Source: CAIXSC01 sp046349935
Lineage (GTDB): Bacteria; Planctomycetota; Planctomycetia; Pirellulales; Pirellulaceae
Assembly (NCBI GenBank): GCA_046349935.1
Contig: JAXMBK010000016.1
Span: 114,810 to 178,809, forward strand
Direction: 5' to 3'
Length of the DNA stretch: 64,000 bases
Shown here: in pieces, positions 17,323 to 25,753 of the stretch
Layout: every line of letters starts with the position of its first letter
How positions within the stretch are numbered: the stretch's first letter is position 1
Translations under genes and position numbers: made by a program
Notes under the pieces: model-generated
The model's input: the letters and a program-made list of their open reading frames with translations, nothing else
Told to the model about the DNA's origin: nothing
Databases searched by the model: none

Positions 17323-18954
17323 ATGGCCGTAGACAAGCAATTTCGCAGGCGAACTGGCGTCGCGTTTCATGGCATTTTCTTCGCGGCAAGTGCGGCCTTG
17401 GCGCCGCACCTGTCGCTGGCGCAAGAGGCCAAACCGGCCGTTCCTCCCGCCGCGACTCCCGCCGCAGTCGCCGCCGAGCCGGCCCCGGCCGCGGTGAAGG
17501 TCGCCGACGAACCCAAAGCGGTCGACTCGGCGACGCTTGTCGACCCTAAACTGCGACAGCCGGCGACGATTCAGTTCCAAGAGACGTCGCTCGCCGATGT
17601 CTTGGTCTGGCTACAAAAGCAGACCGGGCTCAACGTCACGCTCGACGCCCGCTCGCTGGAGTCGGTCGGCATCGACTCCAACTCTCCGATCACCGATCGG
17701 CTCGACAACGCGCCCGTCCATCAATTGCTGGATCGACTGCAGCGCCACAAGATTGGCTGGACGCTGCAAGGCGGCGTGTTGCAGTTGCATGCATTCGACG
17801 ATCACGTGGTGCTCTACAACACCCAATACAACGTCGGCGACCTACTCGATCTCAAGTTCGACGGGGAGGACTTGCAGAGTACGCTCCAACACGGCATTAC
17901 CTGCATCACTGGCTGGACGGACGACGGCGGCGCCGGCGACATGGTGCTGCTGGGAGACGTTCTCTTCATTCGCCAAGACAGTCGTACTCACCGCCGCATC
18001 TCCGGTCTGCTCGCCGCTTTGCGGACTCCCGCGCGGCGAGTGCTCGTCGACGATGCAGCCTCGCATGCCGGAACGCGCGCTGCCTTGGCGAAGCCGGTGA
18101 CGGTCGCGTTCAAGTCCAAGCCGCTCGGCGCGGCCATCGATGAGTTGACGAAAAACGTCGGCGTCGACATGCGTCTCGATCTGCTCGAACTGCGCGGTAT
18201 GAAGATCAACGAACGGACGCCGATCACGTTCGAACTGCGCGACCAAAGCCTGCAAACGACGCTCGATTTGATGCTGGCGAATTACCAACTCTCTTGGATC
18301 TTGCGCGACGGCGTCTTGTGGATCACGACCGACGACGTCGCCCAAGGGTTCCTCAAGACGGCCGTGTTCGACGTCCGCGACCTGTGCCCCGACAGCAAGT
18401 CGTCCGAATTGCTGAAGGACGCGATTGAGCGACAAGCCGATACGCCAGGGTGGCAGGACGACGGAGGACCAGGGCAGATCGAGTTCGCCAAACCTGGCAT
18501 CATGGTCATGCAACAAACCGAACGCGGTCTCGATTCGGTCCAAGAACTGCTCGAGAATTACCGCTTCGCGCTCCGCAATTCCAAACGCCGCATCTCCGCC
18601 GAGGAAGACCCCGAGGCGATCGTCGTCAAGTACTACCGCATGCCGACCGAGGTAGCCGAGGACTTGGAAAAGTCGTTGCCGACGCTCTTGCAACCCGATA
18701 GCTGGAAGACCGAAAAGCAGCCCGCCGCCGTGGGAACCATTCGCCGTCTGCGGTCGTGGAGTCAGCCGGTTGCGGGCGAGGGGGAAACCAACAAGACGCC
18801 GACCGCTGCATACTCGATCCTCGTCATCGAACAAAAGCGCAAGGTCCACGCCGAGATCCCTGACCTGTTGCACAAGATCCAACACGGCGACGCGCAACCC
18901 GCGTTCGGAGGCGGCATGGGTGGGATGGGAGGCATGGGCGGAGGGTTCTTCTAG
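17323..18954 (+). CDS. Exported protein with repeated secretin-STN-like domains
   Basis: About 543 residues. The ATG at MAVDKQFRRRTG is favoured because GGAGG lies six bases upstream; an ATG 33 bases earlier has an unsuitably close site. A signal peptide and a long Ala/Pro linker precede two similar ~120-residue modules: IQFQETSLADVLVWLQKQTG with DRLDNAPVHQLLDRL, and VAFKSKPLGAAIDELTKNVG with FELRDQSLQTTLDLML. These look like the STN/secretin N-domain fold. The tail (FGGGMGGMGGMGGGFF) is Gly/Met-rich. A periplasmic binding or assembly role is plausible. No pore domain is present. Confidence 0.65.
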   Translation: MAVDKQFRRRTGVAFHGIFFAASAALAPHLSLAQEAKPAVPPAATPAAVAAEPAPAAVKVADEPKAVDSATLVDPKLRQPATIQFQETSLADVLVWLQKQTGLNVTLDARSLESVGIDSNSPITDRLDNAPVHQLLDRLQRHKIGWTLQGGVLQLHAFDDHVVLYNTQYNVGDLLDLKFDGEDLQSTLQHGITCITGWTDDGGAGDMVLLGDVLFIRQDSRTHRRISGLLAALRTPARRVLVDDAASHAGTRAALAKPVTVAFKSKPLGAAIDELTKNVGVDMRLDLLELRGMKINERTPITFELRDQSLQTTLDLMLANYQLSWILRDGVLWITTDDVAQGFLKTAVFDVRDLCPDSKSSELLKDAIERQADTPGWQDDGGPGQIEFAKPGIMVMQQTERGLDSVQELLENYRFALRNSKRRISAEEDPEAIVVKYYRMPTEVAEDLEKSLPTLLQPDSWKTEKQPAAVGTIRRLRSWSQPVAGEGETNKTPTAAYSILVIEQKRKVHAEIPDLLHKIQHGDAQPAFGGGMGGMGGMGGGFF

Positions 18955-19004
18955 GCAGCCTCCGCGGATGGCGGGACGCGGCTGATTCGAGTAACATCGA
19001 ACGC

Positions 19005-21614
19005 ATGAGTCGACGCAAATGGATCTGGCTAGGTGGCGGCTGGCTGGCGTGCGTGTTGACTGCGGCGAGCAGCCTCGCTGCAGAGGACGCGACCGGCGAT
19101 CCGTCGCGGGCGGAAAAGGCGGCCTATTTCGAGCGGCATGTGCGGCCCTTGCTGGTCGAACATTGCTACGCGTGCCACAACGCGCGCGAGGGAAAACCCA
19201 AGGGGGGACTCGCCCTCGATTCTCTCGCCGGCTGGACCAAGGGAGGCGATCGCGGGCCGGCCATCGTCCCCGGCGACCCTGACGCCAGCCCGCTCATCCA
19301 GTCGGTCCGGTACACCGATCCCGACTTCCGCATGCCGCCCGAGCGGCCGTTATCCCCGGACGCGATCGCCAAACTGGAGCATTGGGTCAAGCAGGGCGCC
19401 GTCGATCCCCGCGACGGAAAGGAAAGCGCCGCCGCAGCCGGCGCGTCCAAACCGTCCGATCCGATCGCCGGTCGCTCGCACTGGACCTTCCTGCCGCTCA
19501 ACATGGCGCCGCCGCCTATCGAATCCGCGTCACCCGTCGATCGCCGTTGGGCCGCAGCGCCGCTCGACGCCTACATCGCCGCCAGTCGCGCGGAAGCGAA
19601 AGTCGCGCCGGTGGGGGACGCCGATCGCCGCACGCTCGCACGCCGCGCCTACTTCCAATTGACGGGCCTGCCGCCGACAGCCGAGCAGGCGGACGATTTC
19701 ATCCGCGACGACTCGCCGGACGCGTACGAACGATTGGTCGATCGCCTGTTGAGCTCGCCGCACTTCGGCGTTCAATGGGGCCGCCATTGGCTCGACCTGG
19801 CCCGCTACGCCGACTCCAACGGGCTCGACGAGAACTTCCTGTTCCGCGAAGCGTGGCGTTATCGCAATTGGGTGCTGGAAGCGGTCAGCGCCGACATGCC
19901 GTACGATCGCTTCTTGCTCGAACAACTGGCGGGCGACTTGCTCCCTTACAGTTCAATCGAAGAACGCGACCGTCAGCGGATCGCGGCCGGGTTTCTCGTG
20001 ATCGGCCCCAAAGTGCTGCTCGGCAACGACCCCAACGAGCGACGCATGGACGTCGCCGACGAGCAGCTCGATACGGTCGGCCGCGTCGTCTTGGGTCAAA
20101 CGCTCGGCTGCGCCCGCTGCCACGACCACAAGTTCGATCCGATTCCAACCGCCGATTACTACGCACTTGCCGGCATCTTCACCTCGACGCAGGTGATGCA
20201 GACGCGCTTCATGCTGAACGAGCAGCGGATGATGGAGCAACTGATCGGTCTGGGCGCCGACGGCGAACGCGTAAACGTCGAGTACGAGCGATACTATAGA
20301 GAACTGCCGCAGCTGCGCGAGCGAGAAAAACACGCCCGCAAGGCGTTCGAACTGCTTGAGAAAGCCGACGAGAAGGCCGACGACAAGGCGTTCACGGAAC
20401 ATCTGGAAAAGCACCGCGACTCGGTCGCGCCCGCTGCCGCCGAAGCCGCTCAACCCAAAGACGCGCGCGTCGCCGCTCAGCGCGAGTTTCTGTCCAGTCT
20501 CGAACAACAGCTCAAATCGCCGCCGCCCATTCCGCCCCGTGCGATGATTCCGAAAGACGCCGACAAGCCGGCGAATGAAGCGATTCGTTTGGCGGGCAAG
20601 TTCAATCGACTAGGCGACGTCGTCCCGCGCGGCTTCCTGCGCGTGGCCAGCGATTCGCCGCCCGCAATTCCCGAGGGGCAAAGCGGGCGGTTGGAGTTAG
20701 CTCGCTGGCTGGTCGACGTCGAGCAGGGTGCGGGACGAGTCGCCGCGCGCGTGTTGGCGAATCGCATCTGGCATCATCTGCTGGGACGCGGACTCGTGCG
20801 AACGGTTGACAACCTAGGCCGCACCGGCGAAACGCCCTCGCACCCAGAGTTGCTCGACCATCTGGCCCGGCAGCTCGTCGAACGCCAATGGTCGGTGAAG
20901 TCGCTTGTTCGCGAAATCGCGCTGAGTCGCACTTTTCAACTCGATAGTCGGCTCGACGAGGCGTCGTTTGCCGTCGACCCCGAGAACAAGCTGTGGTGGC
21001 GATCGAATCGACGACGCGTGATGCCGGAGGCGCTCCGCGACGCGATGCTCGACGCTGCCGGCGAACTTCACTTGGCCCGTTACGACTCCACCGTGTCCTA
21101 TTTGGGCGATCAAGCCACCGCCGTGGGCGACAACAAAGTGCGTCGTCGCACCGACTTTCCGTGCCGCAGCGTCTACTTGCCGGTAATCCGTAACGATTTG
21201 CCCGAGTTGTTCGAAGTCTTCGACTTTGCCAACCCGCACTTCGCCACGGGCCTGCGTCCTCAAACCATGGCGCCGACGCAAGGGTTATTCCTGCTGAACG
21301 ACGAGTCGGTGATGGCCGCGTCCCAGTCGCTGGCGCGGCGACTGATTGCGGGCCGACTGCTGGCGGGTCGTTCGGAACCCGACAGTACAGAACGCAGTAA
21401 TACAGAACGCAGCGATGGTGCGCTCGTGGACGAGTTGTTTGAACGGCTGTTTCAATCGCGGCCGACAGAAGAAGAGCGGACCGCGATCGAGGCGTTTGTG
21501 CAGTCGACGAAGAAGAGTTGGAGCGAGCAGGGGAAGGCGGACGCCGAGTTGCAGGCTTGGACTCAGGTTTGCCACGCGCTGTTTGCTTCAAGCCGCTTTC
21601 AGATTTTGGATTGA
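19005..21614 (+). CDS. PSCyt1-DUF1549-DUF1553 domain protein
   Basis: About 869 residues with a signal peptide. A planctomycete cytochrome c-like domain (PSCyt1) with HCYACH sits at ~50-130. DUF1549 (PSCyt2) follows at ~185-390, with HFGVQWGRHWLDLARYADSN and a CARCHDHKFDPI motif. DUF1553 (PSD1) lies at ~560-830, with LANRIWHHLLGRGLVRT and FDFANPHFATGLRPQTMAP. The two CxxCH sites could bind haem c, and a periplasmic redox role is usually assumed; the true function is unknown. A 15-base in-frame duplication (21386-21415) adds the DSTERSNTERSDG segment. The DUF1501 gene starts 4 bases downstream, the usual planctomycete pairing. Confidence 0.95.
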   Translation: MSRRKWIWLGGGWLACVLTAASSLAAEDATGDPSRAEKAAYFERHVRPLLVEHCYACHNAREGKPKGGLALDSLAGWTKGGDRGPAIVPGDPDASPLIQSVRYTDPDFRMPPERPLSPDAIAKLEHWVKQGAVDPRDGKESAAAAGASKPSDPIAGRSHWTFLPLNMAPPPIESASPVDRRWAAAPLDAYIAASRAEAKVAPVGDADRRTLARRAYFQLTGLPPTAEQADDFIRDDSPDAYERLVDRLLSSPHFGVQWGRHWLDLARYADSNGLDENFLFREAWRYRNWVLEAVSADMPYDRFLLEQLAGDLLPYSSIEERDRQRIAAGFLVIGPKVLLGNDPNERRMDVADEQLDTVGRVVLGQTLGCARCHDHKFDPIPTADYYALAGIFTSTQVMQTRFMLNEQRMMEQLIGLGADGERVNVEYERYYRELPQLREREKHARKAFELLEKADEKADDKAFTEHLEKHRDSVAPAAAEAAQPKDARVAAQREFLSSLEQQLKSPPPIPPRAMIPKDADKPANEAIRLAGKFNRLGDVVPRGFLRVASDSPPAIPEGQSGRLELARWLVDVEQGAGRVAARVLANRIWHHLLGRGLVRTVDNLGRTGETPSHPELLDHLARQLVERQWSVKSLVREIALSRTFQLDSRLDEASFAVDPENKLWWRSNRRRVMPEALRDAMLDAAGELHLARYDSTVSYLGDQATAVGDNKVRRRTDFPCRSVYLPVIRNDLPELFEVFDFANPHFATGLRPQTMAPTQGLFLLNDESVMAASQSLARRLIAGRLLAGRSEPDSTERSNTERSDGALVDELFERLFQSRPTEEERTAIEAFVQSTKKSWSEQGKADAELQAWTQVCHALFASSRFQILD

Positions 21615-21617
21615 ACT

Positions 21618-23045
21618 ATGGCTTGCCATCACTTCCTGACGACGACCACTCGACGCGACCTGCTCAAGGCCAGCGCCTGCGGTTTCGGCCATTTGGCCTT
21701 GGCCGCGCTGACGGGTCGCAACGCTTCCGCGGACGCCGTCGCCAACGCCGTGCTCCCTGCCGACGCGTCTCTGAAGTCGCTCCACTTTGCTCCGCGCGCC
21801 AAACGGATCATCTTTCTCTTCATGTGGGGCGGACCAAGCCATGTGGACTTGTTCGACCCGAAACCAAAGCTGAACGAAGAATCAGGTAAGCCGCTGGCCG
21901 GTTCGTCCGTCGGCCGCCCCGAACCGCAGCTTGGCAACCTCATCGGCTCTCCGTTCAAGTTCGCACAGCATGGTGCAGGCGGCGTGTGGATCAGCGAGCT
22001 GTTCCCGCACCTGGCCAAGCAGGCCGACCGGTTGTGCGTCATCCGTTCGCTGCATACCGAAGGCAGCGCTCACGGCGAGGCGCTGTTGCGCCTGCATACG
22101 GGCCAAGCGAATTTGGTGCGGCCCAGCGTCGGGGCCTGGGTCAGCTATGGACTCGGCAGCGAGAGCGACAACTTGCCCGCCTTCATCACCATCTCTCCGC
22201 CCCGCGGCCACGGCGGCGTGCAGAACTACGGCAGTGCGTTCCTGCCTGCGAAACACCAGGCGCTCGCCATCGGCGCCGCCGAAACGCCGATCGCCCAGGC
22301 CGTCGTGTCGAACCTGGGAAACAAACGCCTGAGCGCCGCCGAGCAGCGTCGGCAACTCGACCTGATTCAGACCTTAAATCGTCGGCACGCCGTCGACTCG
22401 CAGTCTGATGCGCAGGTCGAGGGACTGATTGCGAGCTACGAGCTGGCGTTCCGCATGCAGTCGTCGATGCCGACGATCATGAACTTGAACGACGAGTCGA
22501 AATCGACTCACGAGCTGTATGGGATCGGCGTGGAGCCGACCGACAACTTTGGGCGGCAATGTCTGCTGGCGCGCAAGTTTGCGGAGCAAGGCGTGCGTTA
22601 CATTCAAGTGTCGACGAACTACACTTGGGATCACCACAACAAGGTGCAGGAAGGCAGCGTCACGGAGTCGGCGAAGGTCGACCGGCCGATCGCCGGATTG
22701 TTGGAAGACCTTGCGCGGCGCGGGCTGCTCGAGGATACCTTGGTGGTCTGGGGCGCCGAATTCGGTCGGACGCCGACGGTCGAGAACGGCGACGGCCGCG
22801 GCCACCATCCGCAAGGCTTTACGATGTGGCTCGCCGGCGGCGGCGTCCGCGGCGGTTTCACGTACGGCGCCACCGACGAATTCGGCTATCGCCCCGTCGA
22901 AAACCCAGTCCACATGCACGACCTCCATGCCTCTCTGCTATACGCCCTCGGCGTCGACCACGAGCGATTGACGTTCCGCCACGCCGGCCGCGATTTCCGC
23001 CTCACCGACATCCACGGCCGCATCGTCAAAGACCTCTTCGCCTAG
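21618..23045 (+). CDS. DUF1501 domain protein (sulfatase-fold)
   Basis: About 475 residues. A Tat-type leader (TTTTRRDLLKASACGFGHLA) precedes a DUF1501 domain: RIIFLFMWGGPSHVDLFDPK, the central LARKFAEQGVRYIQV, and ending VWGAEFGRTPTVENGDGRGHHP. Metal-binding Asp/His motifs resemble alkaline-phosphatase/sulfatase-fold proteins, but the nucleophile region is atypical and the activity is unproven. It is the fixed partner of the DUF1549/DUF1553 gene four bases upstream; the pair is probably co-transcribed, co-exported and may act together. The Tat leader implies export in folded form. Confidence 0.93.
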   Translation: MACHHFLTTTTRRDLLKASACGFGHLALAALTGRNASADAVANAVLPADASLKSLHFAPRAKRIIFLFMWGGPSHVDLFDPKPKLNEESGKPLAGSSVGRPEPQLGNLIGSPFKFAQHGAGGVWISELFPHLAKQADRLCVIRSLHTEGSAHGEALLRLHTGQANLVRPSVGAWVSYGLGSESDNLPAFITISPPRGHGGVQNYGSAFLPAKHQALAIGAAETPIAQAVVSNLGNKRLSAAEQRRQLDLIQTLNRRHAVDSQSDAQVEGLIASYELAFRMQSSMPTIMNLNDESKSTHELYGIGVEPTDNFGRQCLLARKFAEQGVRYIQVSTNYTWDHHNKVQEGSVTESAKVDRPIAGLLEDLARRGLLEDTLVVWGAEFGRTPTVENGDGRGHHPQGFTMWLAGGGVRGGFTYGATDEFGYRPVENPVHMHDLHASLLYALGVDHERLTFRHAGRDFRLTDIHGRIVKDLFA

Positions 23046-23056
23046 CGTCGCGCGCC

Positions 23057-23142
23057 GTAGGACAGGCTTCCAGCCTGTCTGGCGCTGCGAATTGTTGCGC
23101 CGCGTCTTCGACGCGGCGAGACAGGCTGGAAGCCTGTCCTAC
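23057..23142. repeat. Intergenic inverted-repeat cluster 3
   Basis: A forward copy of the 24-base GTAGGACAGG unit (23057-23080) and an inverted copy (23119-23142) fill the space between the convergent DUF1501 and oxyR genes. The spacer differs from that of clusters 1 and 2. The inverted copy supplies the TAG stop (23139-23141) of oxyR. The structure could serve as a bidirectional terminator, although no U-run follows. Confidence 0.88.
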
Positions 23143-24005
23143 GGGGGCAGCACCTGCCTAAACGATTGAGCCAGTCGGCTTTGGAAGCGGTATGGGTTCG
23201 TGATCATCACGATGGTGCGCGTCGGCTTGACGCCCGACAGCGAGCGGTAGACGCGGCGGGGGCTTTGATCCAGCGACTGAGCCATCGCAGGGACGAGACT
23301 CACGCCGTGGTTGAGCGCCACGAGTTCTTGGACCATTACGAGCTGACTCGTGCGTTCAACGGAGACTGGATGGAACGACTTCTGACGACAAAAGGTGAAT
23401 ACGTTGTCGGTCAAACAGTGAGCTTCCCCCAACAGCACAAACGGCAGCGACTCCAGGTCGGTGATGCGCAGCGGCTTCTTGTCTCGCAACGGGTGGTCGG
23501 CGGCCATGACTACCAGCAGTTCCTCTTCGAACAGCCGCTCCGTCTTCAGGTACTTGGCTTCGATCGGCAGCGCCGCGATCGCAATGTCGATCTCGCCGTC
23601 CGCCAGCTTCTTCAGCAAGTTGTCGGTGGTGTCCTCTTGAACCAGTACATGCGCGTCGGGATGCATCGTCTGAAATCGCCGCAGCCGCTCGGGGAGAAAG
23701 TATGGGGCGATCGTCGGAATGGCGCCGACGCGCACCCGCCCCGTGCGCCCATCGTCGGAAATCTCCGCTTTGGCATCCTCCACTAGCGTCAGAATCTGAG
23801 TTGCTCGTTCCAGCAGCAGTCGCCCCGCATCCGTAAGCGACGTACTGCGCGACTGACGCTCGAACAGCGGCTGGCCCAGTTCCTCTTCCAGCCGCCCAAT
23901 CGAACGACTCAACGCCGGCTGCGACAGTCCACACGCCTCAGCCGCTCGAGTGAAATTCGCCAGCTCGGCCGCCTTCACGAAGTGCCTCAATTGATCGAGT
24001 TCCAT
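23139..24005 (-). CDS. oxyR: OxyR-type hydrogen peroxide sensor (LysR family)
   Basis: About 288 residues. N-terminal LysR helix-turn-helix (LRHFVKAAELANFTRAAEA, LSQPALSRSIGRLEEELGQP). The regulatory domain carries HCLTDNVFTFC, with cysteines at about residues 197 and 206. This is the same spacing and context as the redox pair C199/C208 of E. coli OxyR (HCLRDQAMGFC), so the peroxide-sensing disulfide should form. It is transcribed divergently from a catalase gene, its classical target. Its TAG stop comes from a repeat copy. A LysR regulator of another type is unlikely given the cysteine motif. Confidence 0.9.
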   Translation of the reverse strand: MELDQLRHFVKAAELANFTRAAEACGLSQPALSRSIGRLEEELGQPLFERQSRSTSLTDAGRLLLERATQILTLVEDAKAEISDDGRTGRVRVGAIPTIAPYFLPERLRRFQTMHPDAHVLVQEDTTDNLLKKLADGEIDIAIAALPIEAKYLKTERLFEEELLVVMAADHPLRDKKPLRITDLESLPFVLLGEAHCLTDNVFTFCRQKSFHPVSVERTSQLVMVQELVALNHGVSLVPAMAQSLDQSPRRVYRSLSGVKPTRTIVMITNPYRFQSRLAQSFRQVLPP

Positions 24006-24064
24006 GGCCAGTCGCTCCGCAACGTTTCATGCACGACACGCATCGTCAGCATACCAACAATGCA

Positions 24065-24094
24065 TTGGACGCATCACGATCTCGACCCGATACT
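24065..24094 (+). promoter_or_regulatory. Candidate catalase promoter
   Basis: TTGGAC (24065-24070) and GATACT (24089-24094) are separated by 18 bases, about 80 bases upstream of the catalase ATG in the 167-base oxyR-catalase divergent region. Match to sigma70 consensus is moderate. I could not see a clear four-part ATAG/CTAT OxyR site, so the binding position of the regulator remains open. Confidence 0.3.
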
Positions 24095-24172
24095 TCCTCC
24101 AACGACACGCGAGACGACGACGGCCGAGGGCTGACGCGTGCGTGTCGACAAGACGCTACAGGAGCGACGATC

Positions 24173-25681
24173 ATGAACGTTTCTCGACTCTTCTCCACCG
24201 CCGCCGCGTCCGCCGCCGCTGTGACGCTCTCCTCCGCGCTGGCTTGGGCCGAACCGCCCGCCCCCCGCCCCCTGACTGAAGACGGCGGACAGCCGGTCGG
24301 AGACAACCAAAATTCGCGCACCGCCGGACCGCGCGGCGGCGTGCTGCTCGACAACTTCCACCTTCTGCAAAAACTGGCAAGGTTCGACCGCGAGCGGATT
24401 CCCGAACGCGTCGTCCATGCTCGCGGCGTCGGCGCGTTCGGGCAGTTCGAAAGCTACGGCGACTGGTCAAAGTTGACTCGCGCCGCCGTCTTCGCGGCGA
24501 AAGGCCGGACGACGCCCGTGTTCGTTCGCTTCTCGACCGTCATCCATCCGGCCGGTTCACCCGAACAATTGCGCGACCCGCGCGGCTTCGCGGTCAAGTT
24601 CTTCACGGACGAGGGGAATTGGGACCTGGTCGGAAACAACTTGCCCGTATTCTTCATCCGCGACGCGATGAAGTTCCCCGACATGGTCCACTCGCTGAAG
24701 CCGTCCCCCGTCACCAACCAGCAAGACCCGAATCGGTTCTTCGACTTCTTCAGCCATGTGCCCGAGAGCACGCACATGTTGACCTTCGTCTACTCGGACC
24801 GCGGCACGCCCGCCAGCTTGCGACAAATGGACGGTTTCGGCGTCCACGCCTTCAAGTTCGTCAACGCCGAAGGGCGAGTCGCCTACGTCAAGTTTCACTG
24901 GCGGTCGCTGCAGGGCCTGCAGAACTACACGGCCGAAGAAGCCTCAGCCGCCATCGCTCGCAACCATAGCGGCCACACGCAAGACCTTTACGACGCGATC
25001 CGCAGCGGCGATTTTCCCTCTTGGGAGTTGGCCGTGCAAACCATGTCCCCCGAACAACTGGATGACTTCCCCTACGACCCGCTCGACGTCACCAAGACTT
25101 GGAACGGGATTCCCGAAACCGTGCTCGGCAAGATGACGCTCACCAAGGTCCCAGGCAACTTTTTCCAGACCAGCGAGCAAGTCGCCTTCTCGCCAGCGAT
25201 GGTCGTGCCGGGAATCGAACCGTCGGAGGATCGTCTCTTGCAAGGACGTCTCTTCTCGTACGCCGACACCCAGCGCTACCGACTCGGCGCGAACTACCTC
25301 ATGCTGCCGATCAACGCACCTCGAACGCCGGTACACAACGTGAACCAAGACGGCGCGATGAATTTCGGCCAAACCGATTCGGACGTGAATTATCAGCCCA
25401 GCGGACGCGACGGCGCCCTGGTCGACCAACCGGAGTACAAGGCGAGCCAAGCCCCGCTTCGCGGCACGGTCCAACAACGTCCGCTCGACAAGACGGCCGA
25501 CTTTCAACAGGCCGGCGAGCTGTACCGCAGCTTCTCGGAGTCGGAGCGAGCGAACTTGATCAAGAACTTGGCCGCCGACTTGAACCAGGTGCGCGACCCG
25601 CAAGTGCGAGCCAAAATGCTCAGCCACTTCCAGCAGGCCGACCCCGAGTACGGCGCCCGTTTGGCCGCCGCCCTGCGTTAA
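24173..25681 (+). CDS. katB: Periplasmic haem catalase (KatB-like)
   Basis: About 502 residues from the ATG at MNVSRLFSTAAAS, preceded by CAGGAGCGACGATC. A signal peptide ends near ALAWA, indicating export. Monofunctional haem catalase: distal histidine in VVHARGVGAFG (about residue 82), distal asparagine in DLVGNNLPVFF (about 155), and proximal tyrosine in RLFSYADTQRYRLG (about 363). Length fits small-subunit clade 3 enzymes, which bind NADPH. It dismutates hydrogen peroxide to water and oxygen. The divergent oxyR and downstream ankyrin gene match the katB-ankB locus of Pseudomonas; the symbol rests on that similarity and the signal peptide. Confidence 0.93.
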   Translation: MNVSRLFSTAAASAAAVTLSSALAWAEPPAPRPLTEDGGQPVGDNQNSRTAGPRGGVLLDNFHLLQKLARFDRERIPERVVHARGVGAFGQFESYGDWSKLTRAAVFAAKGRTTPVFVRFSTVIHPAGSPEQLRDPRGFAVKFFTDEGNWDLVGNNLPVFFIRDAMKFPDMVHSLKPSPVTNQQDPNRFFDFFSHVPESTHMLTFVYSDRGTPASLRQMDGFGVHAFKFVNAEGRVAYVKFHWRSLQGLQNYTAEEASAAIARNHSGHTQDLYDAIRSGDFPSWELAVQTMSPEQLDDFPYDPLDVTKTWNGIPETVLGKMTLTKVPGNFFQTSEQVAFSPAMVVPGIEPSEDRLLQGRLFSYADTQRYRLGANYLMLPINAPRTPVHNVNQDGAMNFGQTDSDVNYQPSGRDGALVDQPEYKASQAPLRGTVQQRPLDKTADFQQAGELYRSFSESERANLIKNLAADLNQVRDPQVRAKMLSHFQQADPEYGARLAAALR

Positions 25682-25697
25682 TCCCCCATTCGCGATT

Positions 25698-25720
25698 CGG
25701 CCGCTCGCATCGAGCGGCCG
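25698..25720 (+). other. Perfect hairpin between catalase and ankyrin genes
   Basis: CGGCCGCTCG (25698-25707) and its exact complement (25711-25720) are separated by only CAT. No U-run follows (GTTCTCC), so it is not a canonical terminator. It may be a partial terminator or an mRNA-stabilising 3' structure that sets the ratio of catalase to ankyrin protein. Confidence 0.6.
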
Positions 25721-25753
25721 GTTCTCCTCCCTCCCACGATAGGAAGCCATGCC

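Noticed and set aside
24006..24172. A four-part OxyR site (ATAG/CTAT series) in the catalase promoter
   Set aside because: Only scattered partial matches such as GCATACC and GATACT are present, too weak to annotate as an operator.
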